NCBI RefSeq assembly: GCF_042429435.1
Contig: NZ_JBHMAF010000017.1
Length of the DNA stretch: 64,000 nucleotides
Source of the DNA: Ectobacillus funiculus
GTDB taxonomy: Bacteria > Bacillota > Bacilli > Bacillales > Bacillaceae_G
Direction: 5' to 3' (one strand)
Part shown: positions 7,908-16,663 of the stretch, piece after piece
Layout: each line of letters starts with the position of its first letter
How positions within the stretch are numbered: the stretch's first letter is position 1
Made by a program: the position numbers and the translations under genes
The notes under the pieces: generated by a model
What the model saw: the letters and a program-made list of their open reading frames with translations, nothing else
Database searches by the model: none
What the model was told of the DNA's origin: nothing

Positions 7908-8876
7908 TCACGCCCACCACATATCGCCTGCAGACTCACGAATCAAAACAGCATTTAAGTTTTTGACAGCGCGCGCAAAGCCTTCGTCGATTGACATGAT
8001 TGCATCCTCATGCTCAATGCTTACAACGTAGTCATAGTTGTACATACGAAGCGCGCTCATCATATCTGACCATTCCTGCATACTGTGTCCACAGCCGACA
8101 CTTCGGAACGTCCATGCGCGTGATTGCACATTTCCGTATGGCTGCATGTCCGTCAATCCGTACATATTCACATTATCCTGATCAATATACGTATCTTTTG
8201 CATGGAAGTGATGAATGGCTCCGGCTTTACCGAGAATTTTAATTGCTGCAACCGGATCAATTCCTTGCCACCACATATGGCTTGGGTCAAGATTTGCACC
8301 AATCGCATCACATGTCGCCTCACGCAGCTTCAGCAATGTATATGGCGTATGAACAAGGAATCCGCCATGCAGCTCAAGACCGATTTTGACATTATGCTGC
8401 TCAGCAAGCTCCCCGATTTCTTTCCAGTAGGGGATTAATTTATTTTCCCATTGCCATGTTAATATATCACCGTATTCCAGCGGCCATGGCACAACCGGCC
8501 AGTTCGGCTGCTTCGCTTCCTCACTGTCTCCTGCAGTACCTGAAAAAGCGTTAACAACCGGCACATCAAGAAGGGATGCCAATCTAATCGTTTTGCGCAA
8601 CACGGAATCCGATTCTTCTGCAAAGGATTTGTCTGGTGTAAGCGGATTACCGTGGCAGCTAAAAGCGCTAATCGTCAAACCACGTGAAGTAACAGCTTCT
8701 AAGTAAGCATTTCGTTTTTGTTCGTCTTCTAAAAGTTCATCAAGAGGACAATGCGCATTCCCCGGATAGCATCCTGTACCGATTTCAACCGCATCAAGTC
8801 CGGCAGCCTTTACATGATCGAGCATCTCTTCAAAAGATTTATTGGCAAATAAAACAGTAAAGACACCTAACTTCAT
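7908..8876 (-). CDS. Sugar phosphate isomerase/epimerase (TIM barrel)
   Basis: 322 aa of the AP-endonuclease-2/xylose-isomerase-like TIM-barrel superfamily. Likely metal ligands occur in order: VKIGLELHGG (Glu), ANLDPSHMWW (Asp/His), IHHFHAKDT (His) and VVSIEHEDA (Glu). Such enzymes isomerise or epimerise sugars, inosose or keto-sugars. Its ATG overlaps the stop of the upstream dehydrogenase by 4 nt (8873-8876), which implies translational coupling and a joint pathway. The substrate cannot be read from sequence; the IolE/IolI relatives suggest a polyol or oxidised sugar. Confidence 0.88.
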   Translation of the reverse strand: MKLGVFTVLFANKSFEEMLDHVKAAGLDAVEIGTGCYPGNAHCPLDELLEDEQKRNAYLEAVTSRGLTISAFSCHGNPLTPDKSFAEESDSVLRKTIRLASLLDVPVVNAFSGTAGDSEEAKQPNWPVVPWPLEYGDILTWQWENKLIPYWKEIGELAEQHNVKIGLELHGGFLVHTPYTLLKLREATCDAIGANLDPSHMWWQGIDPVAAIKILGKAGAIHHFHAKDTYIDQDNVNMYGLTDMQPYGNVQSRAWTFRSVGCGHSMQEWSDMMSALRMYNYDYVVSIEHEDAIMSIDEGFARAVKNLNAVLIRESAGDMWWA

Positions 8877-9919
8877 TTCACTGACACTCCTTCTTTTTGC
8901 AATGAAACGATTTGTTTCGTTTCCTGTGATTCAAGCGCAGCCAAAATAATTTGCAATGATTTCATACCTTCCTCACCATTAATGAGCAGTTCTTTATTTT
9001 CAATAATGCTTTCAACAAAATGGTCAATCACATGTGAGGTTGTCTGACCACCTTCCTCGTTCGTTTGGATTTTCGCAAGCTTATGGTTTACTACATTACC
9101 GTTGCGATATTCTTCAATCAATGAGTATTCTGGATCATCTTCTAAACGGAGAACTCCATTTTCTCCATAAATAACTGTTGAGTTGTCGCCGCCAGCCACA
9201 TATGCCCAGCTTGCTGTGAGTGTTCCGATAATACCGCTGTCTGTACGTAAAATACAAACTGCATTATCATCTACTTCTGTATTTTGCTTCGCATTCGTCT
9301 CAATGAATGCGCCGACTTCTGTAAATTCTCCGAGTAAATATCGCATGAGATCTGCCTTATGGACACCAAGATCACCCATGGCACCGATAAAAGCCTGCTC
9401 TTTATTGAAAAACCAGCTCGTTGCGCCATCTACGCTCCACGCTTCTGGGCCTGGATGACCAAATGTTGTTTTGAAGCTATAAATTTTCCCTAGCTTACCG
9501 CTGTCAAGAATCTCTTTTGCTGCTTGATGTGAAGAAACAAAACGCTGGTTATGTGCAATCATCAGCTTTTTACCGCTTACTTTTGCTGCTTCAATCATCG
9601 CCTCTGCCTCTTCTTTTGATGTTGCCATCGGCTTTTCGCAAAGAACGTGTTTTCCCGCATTGAGCGCGGCAATTGATACTGGTGCATGCAAATAGTTTGG
9701 CAAGCAGACGCTGATTGCATCAATGTCATCAAGCTCTAATACTTCCTTATAATCGGTAAACGCTTTAGCACCGTACTGTGCAGCCATGTTCTCAGCACGC
9801 TCAGTGACGATATCACAAACCGCAACGATCTCTACTTCTTTATTTGCATGATACTCTGGTAAATGACGATATTTTGCGATACTTCCGCATCCGATAACTC
9901 CGACCTTTAATGTACTCAT
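8873..9919 (-). CDS. Gfo/Idh/MocA family NAD(P)-dependent dehydrogenase
   Basis: 348 aa. N-terminal Rossmann fold VGVIGCGSIAKYRHLPEY, the family EKP motif in HVLCEKPMATSKEEAEAM, and the C-terminal alpha/beta domain with GAMGDLGVHKADLMRYLLG. It probably oxidises a sugar or inositol-type polyol to a keto product used by the neighbouring isomerases. GAGGAGG precedes the ATG. It is the middle gene of three co-directional genes; the 82-bp gap to the 10002 gene has no strong terminator. Confidence 0.9.
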   Translation of the reverse strand: MSTLKVGVIGCGSIAKYRHLPEYHANKEVEIVAVCDIVTERAENMAAQYGAKAFTDYKEVLELDDIDAISVCLPNYLHAPVSIAALNAGKHVLCEKPMATSKEEAEAMIEAAKVSGKKLMIAHNQRFVSSHQAAKEILDSGKLGKIYSFKTTFGHPGPEAWSVDGATSWFFNKEQAFIGAMGDLGVHKADLMRYLLGEFTEVGAFIETNAKQNTEVDDNAVCILRTDSGIIGTLTASWAYVAGGDNSTVIYGENGVLRLEDDPEYSLIEEYRNGNVVNHKLAKIQTNEEGGQTTSHVIDHFVESIIENKELLINGEEGMKSLQIILAALESQETKQIVSLQKEGVSVK

Positions 9920-10001
9920 TTTTGTTCCTCCTCATTTTTCTTCTTCATTGTAGAATCTATTTCTTACTCAAGCATTAAACACCCATGCATGTCCCATTTT
10001 T

Positions 10002-10772
10002 TTATTTATTTAAAAGACGCGGCAGCTTTGTTTTCAAGTAATTGATGCTGATTTCAATGCTTTCAAACGGCGTACGGCGGCTTACGTCCTGCTCCACTAC
10101 CCACCACTGAACACCGGCTTCTTCTCCTAAGTTAAGCACCGCTTCTACATCAACCCCGCCTGTTCCAAGCTCCGCAAAGAATTTCTCTTCATCTGTTGTC
10201 ATATCCTTCAAATGAACGAGCGGCGTTCTATTTGTATAACGGTTAATCCACTGAACCGGCTGTTCTCCTGCCTTTGTCAACCAATATATATCGAGCTCCG
10301 TTTTCACATTTTCTGCATTCGTATCATCCAAAATAGTCTCTAATGCCGTTCTGCCATCAGACAGACGCTCCAATTCAAAATCGTGATTATGATAGCAAAG
10401 AGTAATGCCTTCACTTTGGCATCTTTCACCTGCTTCATCTAATATTGCAATAAGTGCCTTGTAATCTTCTTCGCTCCGGCGCTCTGGCATGAGATAAGGA
10501 CATACAACATACTTACTTTCTAATATTTTCTGATCTTCAATGACTTGATCCAGATTGTTTTCTAATTGTTCAAGCGGCACATGACTTGCTGCAGCTCGAA
10601 GACCTAAATCGTCCAGCAATGCTTTTACTTCCTTCGCAGTTAATCCGCCATATCCAGCAAATTCAACACCATCAAAGCCGAGCTCGGCAACCTTCTTTAA
10701 TGTACCTGCAAAATCTTGCCCGCTTTCCTCACGTAATGTAAACATTTGTACAGCTACTGGAATTCTTTTCAT
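10002..10772 (-). CDS. Sugar phosphate isomerase/epimerase (TIM barrel), second
   Basis: 256 aa. Metal-site motifs are CYHNHDFELE, VKTELDIYWL, LVHLKDM and WVVEQD. N-terminus MKRIPVAVQMFTLREES is typical of IolE/HyuE-like barrels. It is the first gene of the cluster, read from the control region 10773-11123 with the cre site. Co-occurrence with a Gfo/Idh dehydrogenase and another isomerase fits a small sugar/polyol catabolic pathway such as B. subtilis yfiH-yfiI, without the transporter. Confidence 0.88.
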   Translation of the reverse strand: MKRIPVAVQMFTLREESGQDFAGTLKKVAELGFDGVEFAGYGGLTAKEVKALLDDLGLRAAASHVPLEQLENNLDQVIEDQKILESKYVVCPYLMPERRSEEDYKALIAILDEAGERCQSEGITLCYHNHDFELERLSDGRTALETILDDTNAENVKTELDIYWLTKAGEQPVQWINRYTNRTPLVHLKDMTTDEEKFFAELGTGGVDVEAVLNLGEEAGVQWWVVEQDVSRRTPFESIEISINYLKTKLPRLLNK

Positions 10773-10890
10773 CTTACATCCCCATTTCTACTATTTAGTA
10801 TGAAACACGTATAGCTATTGTTTTCTCCTATTTTTCTCTTAACAACATCCTGTACTATAGATTTTTGAAAGAAATCGCTATACCCCTATT

Positions 10891-10904
10891 AGAAAGCGCT
10901 CTCA
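10891..10904. promoter_or_regulatory. Catabolite-responsive element (cre)
   Basis: AGAAAGCGCTCTCA matches the CcpA consensus TGWAANCGNTNWCA at all but the first position and is nearly palindromic. It lies in the divergent control region, 119 bp upstream of the minus-strand isomerase gene and 220 bp before the AraC start. CcpA repression by glucose is the likely meaning. Confidence 0.7.
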
Positions 10905-11123
10905 ACAAGCCGTAAAAAAAATTTAAATGTATAATCCTTTTTATAGCGTCTTGTTTCACAGTGTGTACAGTCATTCGTACGATTTCTCAAAAATCTCATA
11001 TTTATTGATGCAGCTAATATATTACTTATTTGATTCCATCATACACAATGTTCCTTTAAATGAACATAAACGATATAATTAAAACATCTACTATTTTGCT
11101 ATTTTATGAAAAAGGAGAAGCTT

Positions 11124-11903
11124 ATGACGACAAATATTTTCTTTTGCGGCTATTCATATCATACACAGCAATTTCACTCCCAACATAAGTCCGGATTCCC
11201 AGTCTATCTGTTCCGCCTGCAAACGGAAGGGATTTGTGAAGTAGTCGTTAAAGGAAGACGAATGGAACTTAAGAAAGGAGACCTTCTGCTCATTCAACCA
11301 GGGGATCACTATGAATTATTCGTTAAAGAACGCCAAAACAGCGGAGACTACCACTTAGCCTGTGAAGGAGCTTGGGTCGAAGAATGGTGGAATCGTTCCG
11401 CTAAACCAACAGTCTCCCGGATTGATCTTGACGAAAAGCTTCTCTCCCTCTGGCGCTATATCATTGTCGAAAAACGCAGGCCGCCGTCCCAGGAAAACGA
11501 AGAGCTTACGGAATACTTGCTTCGGTCGCTCTGTTTGTCTCTAGAGCGCACCATCAACGAAACAGCCCCCTCCTTCAGTTATCCGTATACAGTAACACGA
11601 ATGATGCGATATATTGAAGAGCACGCTACGGCAGTATTTAAAGTTGAAGAAGTAGCGCAGCATGCCGGTCTCAGCGTCTCTCGATCCGTTCACCTGTTTA
11701 AAAAAAGCGTTGGGAAGACAATGATGGAATATGCGCAAGAAGTCCGGCTATCGGCGGCAATGGAACGGATGAAATATACAACCATGACGCTTGAGCAGAT
11801 AGCTGAAAGTTGCGGCTTTGGTGCCTATCCTTATTTTCACAAGGTATTTAAGAAAAAATATGGCGTAGCCCCTGGAGCTTATAGACGTCTCAACTTAGAC
11901 TGA
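11124..11903 (+). CDS. AraC family transcriptional regulator
   Basis: 259 aa from ATG 11124; AAAGGAG 6 nt upstream lies inside the longer ORF and argues against ATG 11106. Residues 1 to about 140 form a cupin sensor domain (GRRMELKKGDLLLIQPGDHYELFV). The last 100 residues carry two helix-turn-helices (VEEVAQHAGLSVSRSVHLFKKSVGKTMMEYAQEVRL and LEQIAESCGFGAYPYFHKVFKKKYGVAPGAYRR). Divergent from the three sugar genes, which it presumably activates. The arrangement resembles yfiF next to yfiH/yfiI of B. subtilis. Confidence 0.9.
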   Translation: MTTNIFFCGYSYHTQQFHSQHKSGFPVYLFRLQTEGICEVVVKGRRMELKKGDLLLIQPGDHYELFVKERQNSGDYHLACEGAWVEEWWNRSAKPTVSRIDLDEKLLSLWRYIIVEKRRPPSQENEELTEYLLRSLCLSLERTINETAPSFSYPYTVTRMMRYIEEHATAVFKVEEVAQHAGLSVSRSVHLFKKSVGKTMMEYAQEVRLSAAMERMKYTTMTLEQIAESCGFGAYPYFHKVFKKKYGVAPGAYRRLNLD

Positions 11904-12126
11904 ATATTGTCCACCTCTTATAGCCCTAGTTACTATTTCATGCCCTTTAGCAAGGCTGGTTCAGAAACGTAATCGTCGTACGCTTTATACCGGCCTTCCC
12001 CACCGATCAGAAATCCTTTGTAATTCTGTTAAATTTTGTTTACCTTTTCCCCATTTTCTTTATATAATATATAGTCAAAATCGAGTTGCAACAGAAAAAC
12101 GGTTTCAGAGCCATGGGGGATTTAAA

Positions 12127-12729
12127 ATGCTAAAAAGAAGTATCTTTTATATAGCCGGAATGATAATTGCCTGTACGGGTGTAGATTTGGTCATCAAAGT
12201 AAATATTGGCGCAGGTCCGTGGGATGCCTTTTATGCGGGAACTTCCGAAAAAATAGGACTCTCTATCGGAACATGCGTGATTATCGGACAAATTGTATTT
12301 TTACTGATTAACAGTTTGCTATTAAGAAAGCGGCCAGCTTTTGAATCCGCTATCACTATTATTTTATGGGGACTCATTCTTGATTTTTGTATGAAATTTC
12401 TACTCAAAAATGTCTATCTTGCCAATTTACCTTTATTATCAAGATGGCTGGTTTTCTTGGCGGGAGTGGTCTTCATCGGGATCGGAATCGGTGTCTATCT
12501 AACCTCTAGGTTCCCCTCCATGCCATATGATGGAACGATGTTAGCTATTGTGGAACGTTTCCGTTTAAACATGAACTTTTCAAGAACAATCCTTGAGGGA
12601 GCAGGATTGCTTGCTGCTTATTTCATAGGCGGACCTGTTGGACTGGGCAGCGTTGTGTTTGTGTTCTTCCTAGGTGCCTTTATTCAAATTTGTAGTCGAG
12701 GAGCCGAAAAGCTGCTGCTAAAATCATAA
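12127..12729 (+). CDS. YczE/YitT-like integral membrane protein
   Basis: 200 aa with five hydrophobic segments. Family marks are VDLVIKVNIGAGPWDAFYAGTSEKIGLSIGT at the N-terminus and FPSMPYDGTMLAIVERF in the middle. YczE-type proteins are inner-membrane proteins of unknown mechanism (YczE affects lipopeptide production in B. subtilis). GGGGGAT site before the ATG. The upstream gap 11904-12126 holds an AT-rich region with a TATAAT-like box near 12060. Confidence 0.85.
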   Translation: MLKRSIFYIAGMIIACTGVDLVIKVNIGAGPWDAFYAGTSEKIGLSIGTCVIIGQIVFLLINSLLLRKRPAFESAITIILWGLILDFCMKFLLKNVYLANLPLLSRWLVFLAGVVFIGIGIGVYLTSRFPSMPYDGTMLAIVERFRLNMNFSRTILEGAGLLAAYFIGGPVGLGSVVFVFFLGAFIQICSRGAEKLLLKS

Positions 12730-12819
12730 ATTTTCAAAAACTTATCTATTTGGGCTATACGAAGACTCATTGCAAAGCGAAGCTAAGTCTTTTCTACAAT
12801 GAATTAAGAGATCTATATA

Positions 12820-12856
12820 AAATATCTCTCCTAAAGAAACATAGGAGAGATATTTT
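12820..12856 (+). terminator. Terminator after the YczE-like gene
   Basis: AAATATCTCTCCTA pairs with TAGGAGAGATATTTTT. It sits immediately before the repeat cluster 12859-13168. Confidence 0.85.
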
Positions 12857-12858
12857 TG

Positions 12859-12994
12859 TAAAGAAAACTCGCCCATTGGCAAGCCCTGCCTTTGGGCGAA
12901 GACAGAGGCGTAGTTGCACTTACACTGTATTCCTAAAATTTCTGACTACGTCGAGTCACTTCTGGCTAGAAATTTATACTTTCCTACAGTGTAA
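12859..12994 (+). repeat. Dispersed repeat, copy 5
   Basis: Full-length. The right-hand arms read TTACACTGTA and TACAGTGTAA, fully paired. First of a tandem run of 2.3 units. Confidence 0.9.
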
Positions 12995-13127
12995 AGAAAA
13001 CTCGTCGACTGGCAAGCCCCGCCCTTGGGCGAAGACAGAGGCGTAGTTGCACTTACACTGTGTTCCTAAAATTCCCGACTACGTCGAGTCACTTCTGGCT
13101 AGAAATTTATACTTTCCTACAGTGTAA
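12992..13127 (+). repeat. Dispersed repeat, copy 6
   Basis: Full-length, tandem with copies 5 and 7; adjacent units share TAA. Confidence 0.9.
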
Positions 13128-13168
13128 AGAAAACTCGTCGATTGGCAAGCCCTGCCCTTGGGCGAAGA
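13125..13168 (+). repeat. Dispersed repeat, copy 7 (truncated)
   Basis: Only the left 44 bp remain; it breaks at GGGCGAAGA just before the phosphotransferase gene end. Confidence 0.8.
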
Positions 13169-13180
13169 AATCTATCAGCC

Positions 13181-14208
13181 TCATTGTTTATCTAACACAT
13201 CATCCATGCACATCAAAATCAGCTTGTCTTGATTCACATCCAGCCAATCCGCTCTTCTGACAGCTTCATACACATATTTTTGGACAGTCTCAACCGGGTC
13301 AATTCCATCCCAATGGCGACCGAGAAAGTGAAGAAACACATCAAGTCTCCGAAGTTGGATAAGGATCGGTATCATCGCTATTTCCGCTTCCGTCAGCTTC
13401 ATAACACTGCCATATCCTGATAAAAGAGCATCAATTTTTGTCCAGATTATCGCCTCATCCTGACCTGGGCGAATACAATCAGCTAAACAAACCGCCAGCT
13501 CCATCACCCGCAAATCATTTGTGACAAATTCAAAATCTAAAACTGCCGAGACTTCGCCCTCTTCATTCACTAGAATGTTAGAGCCGTTCAAGTCACCGTG
13601 AACAAGTTGGTGCGGCAGTTGCTTAAGCATAGGAATACTCTCCTGAAACACCGTAAGTTGCTTAGAAATATAGCGCAGTTCAGCAGCCTGCGCTGCAAAT
13701 TCAGCTGGAGGATTCATACAAAAACGTATTATCTCTTGCAGGGAACAGCGGGGATGGGTGTTCTCAATTTCATAATATGGTCTATAAACCGGAGCTTGAT
13801 TTACTCCTGCCTTTGCTAAAAACCGGGTTAATTGACCGGTTGTCCATCCAAAGGAACGGAGCTGAGCCGGGTCATCGAGCGTTGGATTGACACCATCTAA
13901 GAAACGGAATAATCCAGCAATCTTGCCGTCCTTCGTTCTCACAACCGTATCTCCTTCTGGCGTCATGATTGGCTCAGGTATACCAAACAAAAGCGGCAAT
14001 TCCTTTAAGGCGAGTAATACACTATGTTCATACCGCACCTTATCCTCATCCTGGTGAGTTTCGTAAATACGCAGCACATACCGCTCATCCTGCACCTCTA
14101 CAAATCGGGTCGTATTGTTTGCACCAGTCCCCCCTTCCATGTTCTCCAGCTTCCCTTAGGGAAAAACCCGACAAGAATCTCGTTTATATATGCTTGCTCT
14201 TGTTTCAA
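13181..14208 (-). pseudogene. Aminoglycoside-phosphotransferase-like kinase, frameshifted near its N-terminus
   Basis: The main frame (13181-14140, from MEGGTGANNTTRFV) holds an APH/choline-kinase fold with the catalytic loop LVHGDLNGSNILV and the metal motif VLDFEFV. The true start seems to be TTG 14208: with a GGAAAGGAAG site, that frame reads (M)KQEQAYINEILVGFFPKGSW, then must shift into the main frame (KLENMEGGTG) around 14141-14160. In the main frame a TAA stands just upstream at about 14155. Loss of one copy of a 7-nt direct repeat AAGCTGG would explain it. A shortened product from ATG 14140 is possible. Substrate unknown. Confidence 0.75.
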
Positions 14209-14383
14209 TCCTTCCGCTTCCTTTCCATGTTTCCACAATCTATATTTGAAGCAAGTCTAGCATTTTACAGAAGAAAATACTATCCATACATATATTTTTA
14301 TAGATCGGAGGAAACAAGGCGGTAAGCATGGAATATGTACGTGCTTACCGATTTTAATTCCTTCAAATGAGGTGACCTTAAAG

Positions 14384-15563
14384 ATGCAAATTCGCCAGTT
14401 AACCGATCAGGAATTTGATGAACGTGTGGAATTATCAATGTATGCTTTTCAATATGAGCTAGCAGCTGAGGAAATGACTGAAGTAAGATCACGCTTTAAG
14501 CCAGAAGAAACATGGGGAGTATTCATCCAAAATCGATTAGCAGCCCAGTTAACATTAATCCCGCTGCAAATCTATCTACATGGAAAAACATTCTCTATGG
14601 GAGGCATTGCCAGTGTTTCCACCTGGCCAGAATTTCGCCGGCAAGGTTTGGTTGCGCACTTGCTTACGCATGCAATGGAACTGATGAAAGAAAATGGGCA
14701 GACCATTTCTTTTCTCACACCGTTTGCATTTGATTTTTACCGCAAATACGGCTGGGAAACATATATTGATTATAAAAGATATGAAATAGAAACGGCGCTG
14801 CTTCCAAAAAGAAAGGAAACAGGAGGCCATGTCGAGCAGCGTACAGGGAATATTGAGCTACTTAGCGGAATATACGAGGAGTACGCTTCCCGTTATAACG
14901 GCACATTGCGGCGTACGAAGGAATGGTGGGAAACCTTGGTACTTCGCCGAAAAAAAAGGACATGCAGCTGCTTATTTTCAAGAAAATGGAGCTCCTAGCG
15001 GATACGTGCTTTATCAGGTGAAGCAGCGAGAGCTGACCATTCATGAATTCGTTTTTCTCAATGAAGAAGCGCGACAAGGGCTTTGGACGTTCTTAGCCAA
15101 CCATGATTCTATGGTAGATAAGGCAATAGTAACTGCACCTATAGATGATGCGCTTCCTTTCTTACTGCCGAATCCACGCATCAAACAGGAAATTGTTCCT
15201 TATTTTATGGCACGAATTGTAGATGTAAAGTCATTTTTAGAGCAATATCCATTCCAATCATCTCACACTTCCTCAAAATGGATAATGGACATAAAGGATG
15301 AACATGCACCTTGGAATAATGGTCATTGGCACATAACAGTGAATGAAAATGGGCAGGCTGCGGTGAATAGATGGGAACATCAACCAAAGGAAAACTTACC
15401 TATTTTAAGCTGTGATATCCAGACACTCACAGCTATAATGACCGGCTACCAAAGACCAAAAGATTTGCATCGCTACAGCAGACTCGGCGGAAAGGAAGAG
15501 CAAATTGCACAGCTAGAATCTATCATTCCTGTTACAACGACTTATTTGCTCGACTTTTTTTAA
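14384..15563 (+). pseudogene. Eis-like GNAT N-acetyltransferase, frameshifted at an A8 tract
   Basis: The first frame (14384-14998) contains the GNAT domain with the acetyl-CoA loop RRQGLVAHLL and PFAFDFYRKYGWE. The second frame (to 15563) continues AAYFQENGAPSGYVLYQ..., the second GNAT and C-terminal SCP2-like parts of Eis family proteins. The frames join at eight A residues (14950-14957); seven would restore one ORF of about 392 aa. ATG 14384 has AGGTGA 8 nt upstream. A homopolymer slip could be a mutation, a phase-variable switch, slippage-tolerant expression or a sequencing error. Confidence 0.85.
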
Positions 15564-15610
15564 TGCTGCACAACAGGCGAATGACGAAAATAAGGAATTA
15601 AGATGAATTT

Positions 15611-15636
15611 GGGTCCGATGCAAAGCAACCGGACCC
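15611..15636 (+). terminator. Hairpin after the acetyltransferase
   Basis: GGGTCCG (15611-15617) pairs with CGGACCC (15630-15636). No clear U-tract follows. Confidence 0.4.
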
Positions 15637-15679
15637 AGGCTACGGAATCTTCCCTTTAGGCAGGGAAAGGATAGCACTA

Positions 15680-15709
15680 AAAAGGCAGGAAACAGAATCC
15701 CTGCCTTAT
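15680..15709 (-). terminator. Terminator of the small gene 15719-15868
   Basis: AAGGCAGG pairs with CCTGCCTT; the minus-strand read-out is followed by TTTAG. Confidence 0.65.
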
Positions 15710-15718
15710 CATACTGAG

Positions 15719-15868
15719 CTACTTTCCTTGCTTTACATTCCCTTGCTTTGTGGATGTTTTTTCTGAAGCAGCAGCCTTAGAAAATTCATTGCTCGTCATA
15801 TTTTCAATAGCTTGCCCTGCTGTCGTTGTAAAGTTCAGTTTATGCTCTGGAATTCGTTCTCTGTTCAT
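15719..15868 (-). CDS. Small protein, 49 aa
   Basis: Reads MNRERIPEHKLNFTTTAGQA, then IENMTSNEFSKAAASEKTSTKQGNVKQGK. It is soluble and rich in Thr, Ser, Lys and Ala, like many small spore proteins. GGGG lies 8 nt before ATG 15868 (ATG 15874 is too close to the site). It has a terminator of its own. I do not recognise the family. Confidence 0.6.
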   Translation of the reverse strand: MNRERIPEHKLNFTTTAGQAIENMTSNEFSKAAASEKTSTKQGNVKQGK

Positions 15869-15969
15869 AGTCATTGCCCCCTTTTCCCTCCTTATTTTTT
15901 TCTTATCCTATAGATACATACCTTACACTTTTTGTCTGAACATAATAAACAGATACCAGACTAACTCAC

Positions 15970-16224
15970 TTATTCAGCAGGCGCATGTTCTACAGCAATT
16001 TGATATGCAGCCAAAAGTGCTTCACTTTCTGAAGGATCAGAAATGCCTACCAGGTACTGATCTCCTTCCTCTCCTTCAATCTTCATCACGATTGTTTCAT
16101 CCGCAGCCGTTAAAAGCGCATAAGATTCATCATTCATGTCAAACAATGCTTCTACAGCAAAATCCTTCCGATTACCCCGATCATCTTCAACTGTAATATA
16201 ATCCCTAGGTTCATCATGCGCCAT
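15970..16224 (-). CDS. DUF1292 family protein (YrzB-like)
   Basis: 84 aa, acidic: MAHDEPRDYITVEDDRGNRKDFAVEALFDMNDESYALLTAADET, then VMKIEGEEGDQYLVGISDPSESEALLAAYQ. This is the DUF1292 fold, small cytoplasmic proteins of Firmicutes with unknown role (YrzB sits with udk/yrrK genes elsewhere). GAGGTGAG precedes the ATG. It stands alone here, so it is likely a paralog of the canonical copy. Confidence 0.82.
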   Translation of the reverse strand: MAHDEPRDYITVEDDRGNRKDFAVEALFDMNDESYALLTAADETIVMKIEGEEGDQYLVGISDPSESEALLAAYQIAVEHAPAE

Positions 16225-16487
16225 AGCCTCTCACCTCACTAAAAGTACTTATATATACTGTTCCCTTTTCCTTCAAAGGTTATAAGGTAATGAGGCAATC
16301 AGCATGCGCAACATGGGATTTTAGCTTACAAGCTACCATAGAGAACTATCTCCAAAAGAAATAGTACCGTAATCGATACTCACAAATCTCCTTTTCTATC
16401 ATACCAAAATCCCTATTTCTTACATATCATCATACAACCTAAATATTTTCCCATCTCCCCTCATATTCTTATAGAGAGGTGATTCCC

Positions 16488-16625
16488 ATGCTAAACAAAC
16501 TCGTTATGATTGCAATTCTTTCCCTCCTCCTCGCTCTCACCTACAAAGCATGGAAGCAGGGCAACCCTTCCGCCGCCGGTGAAGGTGCGGCAGCTTGTGT
16601 TCCCCCTTTTGTTTTTCATGCATAG
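16488..16625 (+). CDS. Small membrane peptide, 45 aa
   Basis: MLNKLVMIAILSLLLALTYK starts with one hydrophobic helix, followed by a short Gly/Ala/Pro-rich tail ending in VPPFVFHA. GAGAGGTGAT lies 6 nt upstream of the ATG. It lies 38 bp before the coiled-coil gene and could be co-transcribed with it. No known family. Confidence 0.5.
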   Translation: MLNKLVMIAILSLLLALTYKAWKQGNPSAAGEGAAACVPPFVFHA

Positions 16626-16663
16626 GATATTACAACAAGTTAATGGAGAGGGGAGAAAAGAGA

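Noticed and set aside
12859..13168. Tandem repeats considered as a CRISPR array
   Set aside because: Units are about 137 bp, contiguous, without unique spacers, and the same sequence is dispersed across the window; no cas genes.
14829..15563. Second half of the acetyltransferase as an independent gene
   Set aside because: No ribosome site at its start; its first 40 codons overlap the real GNAT frame, and similarity resumes exactly after the A8 tract.
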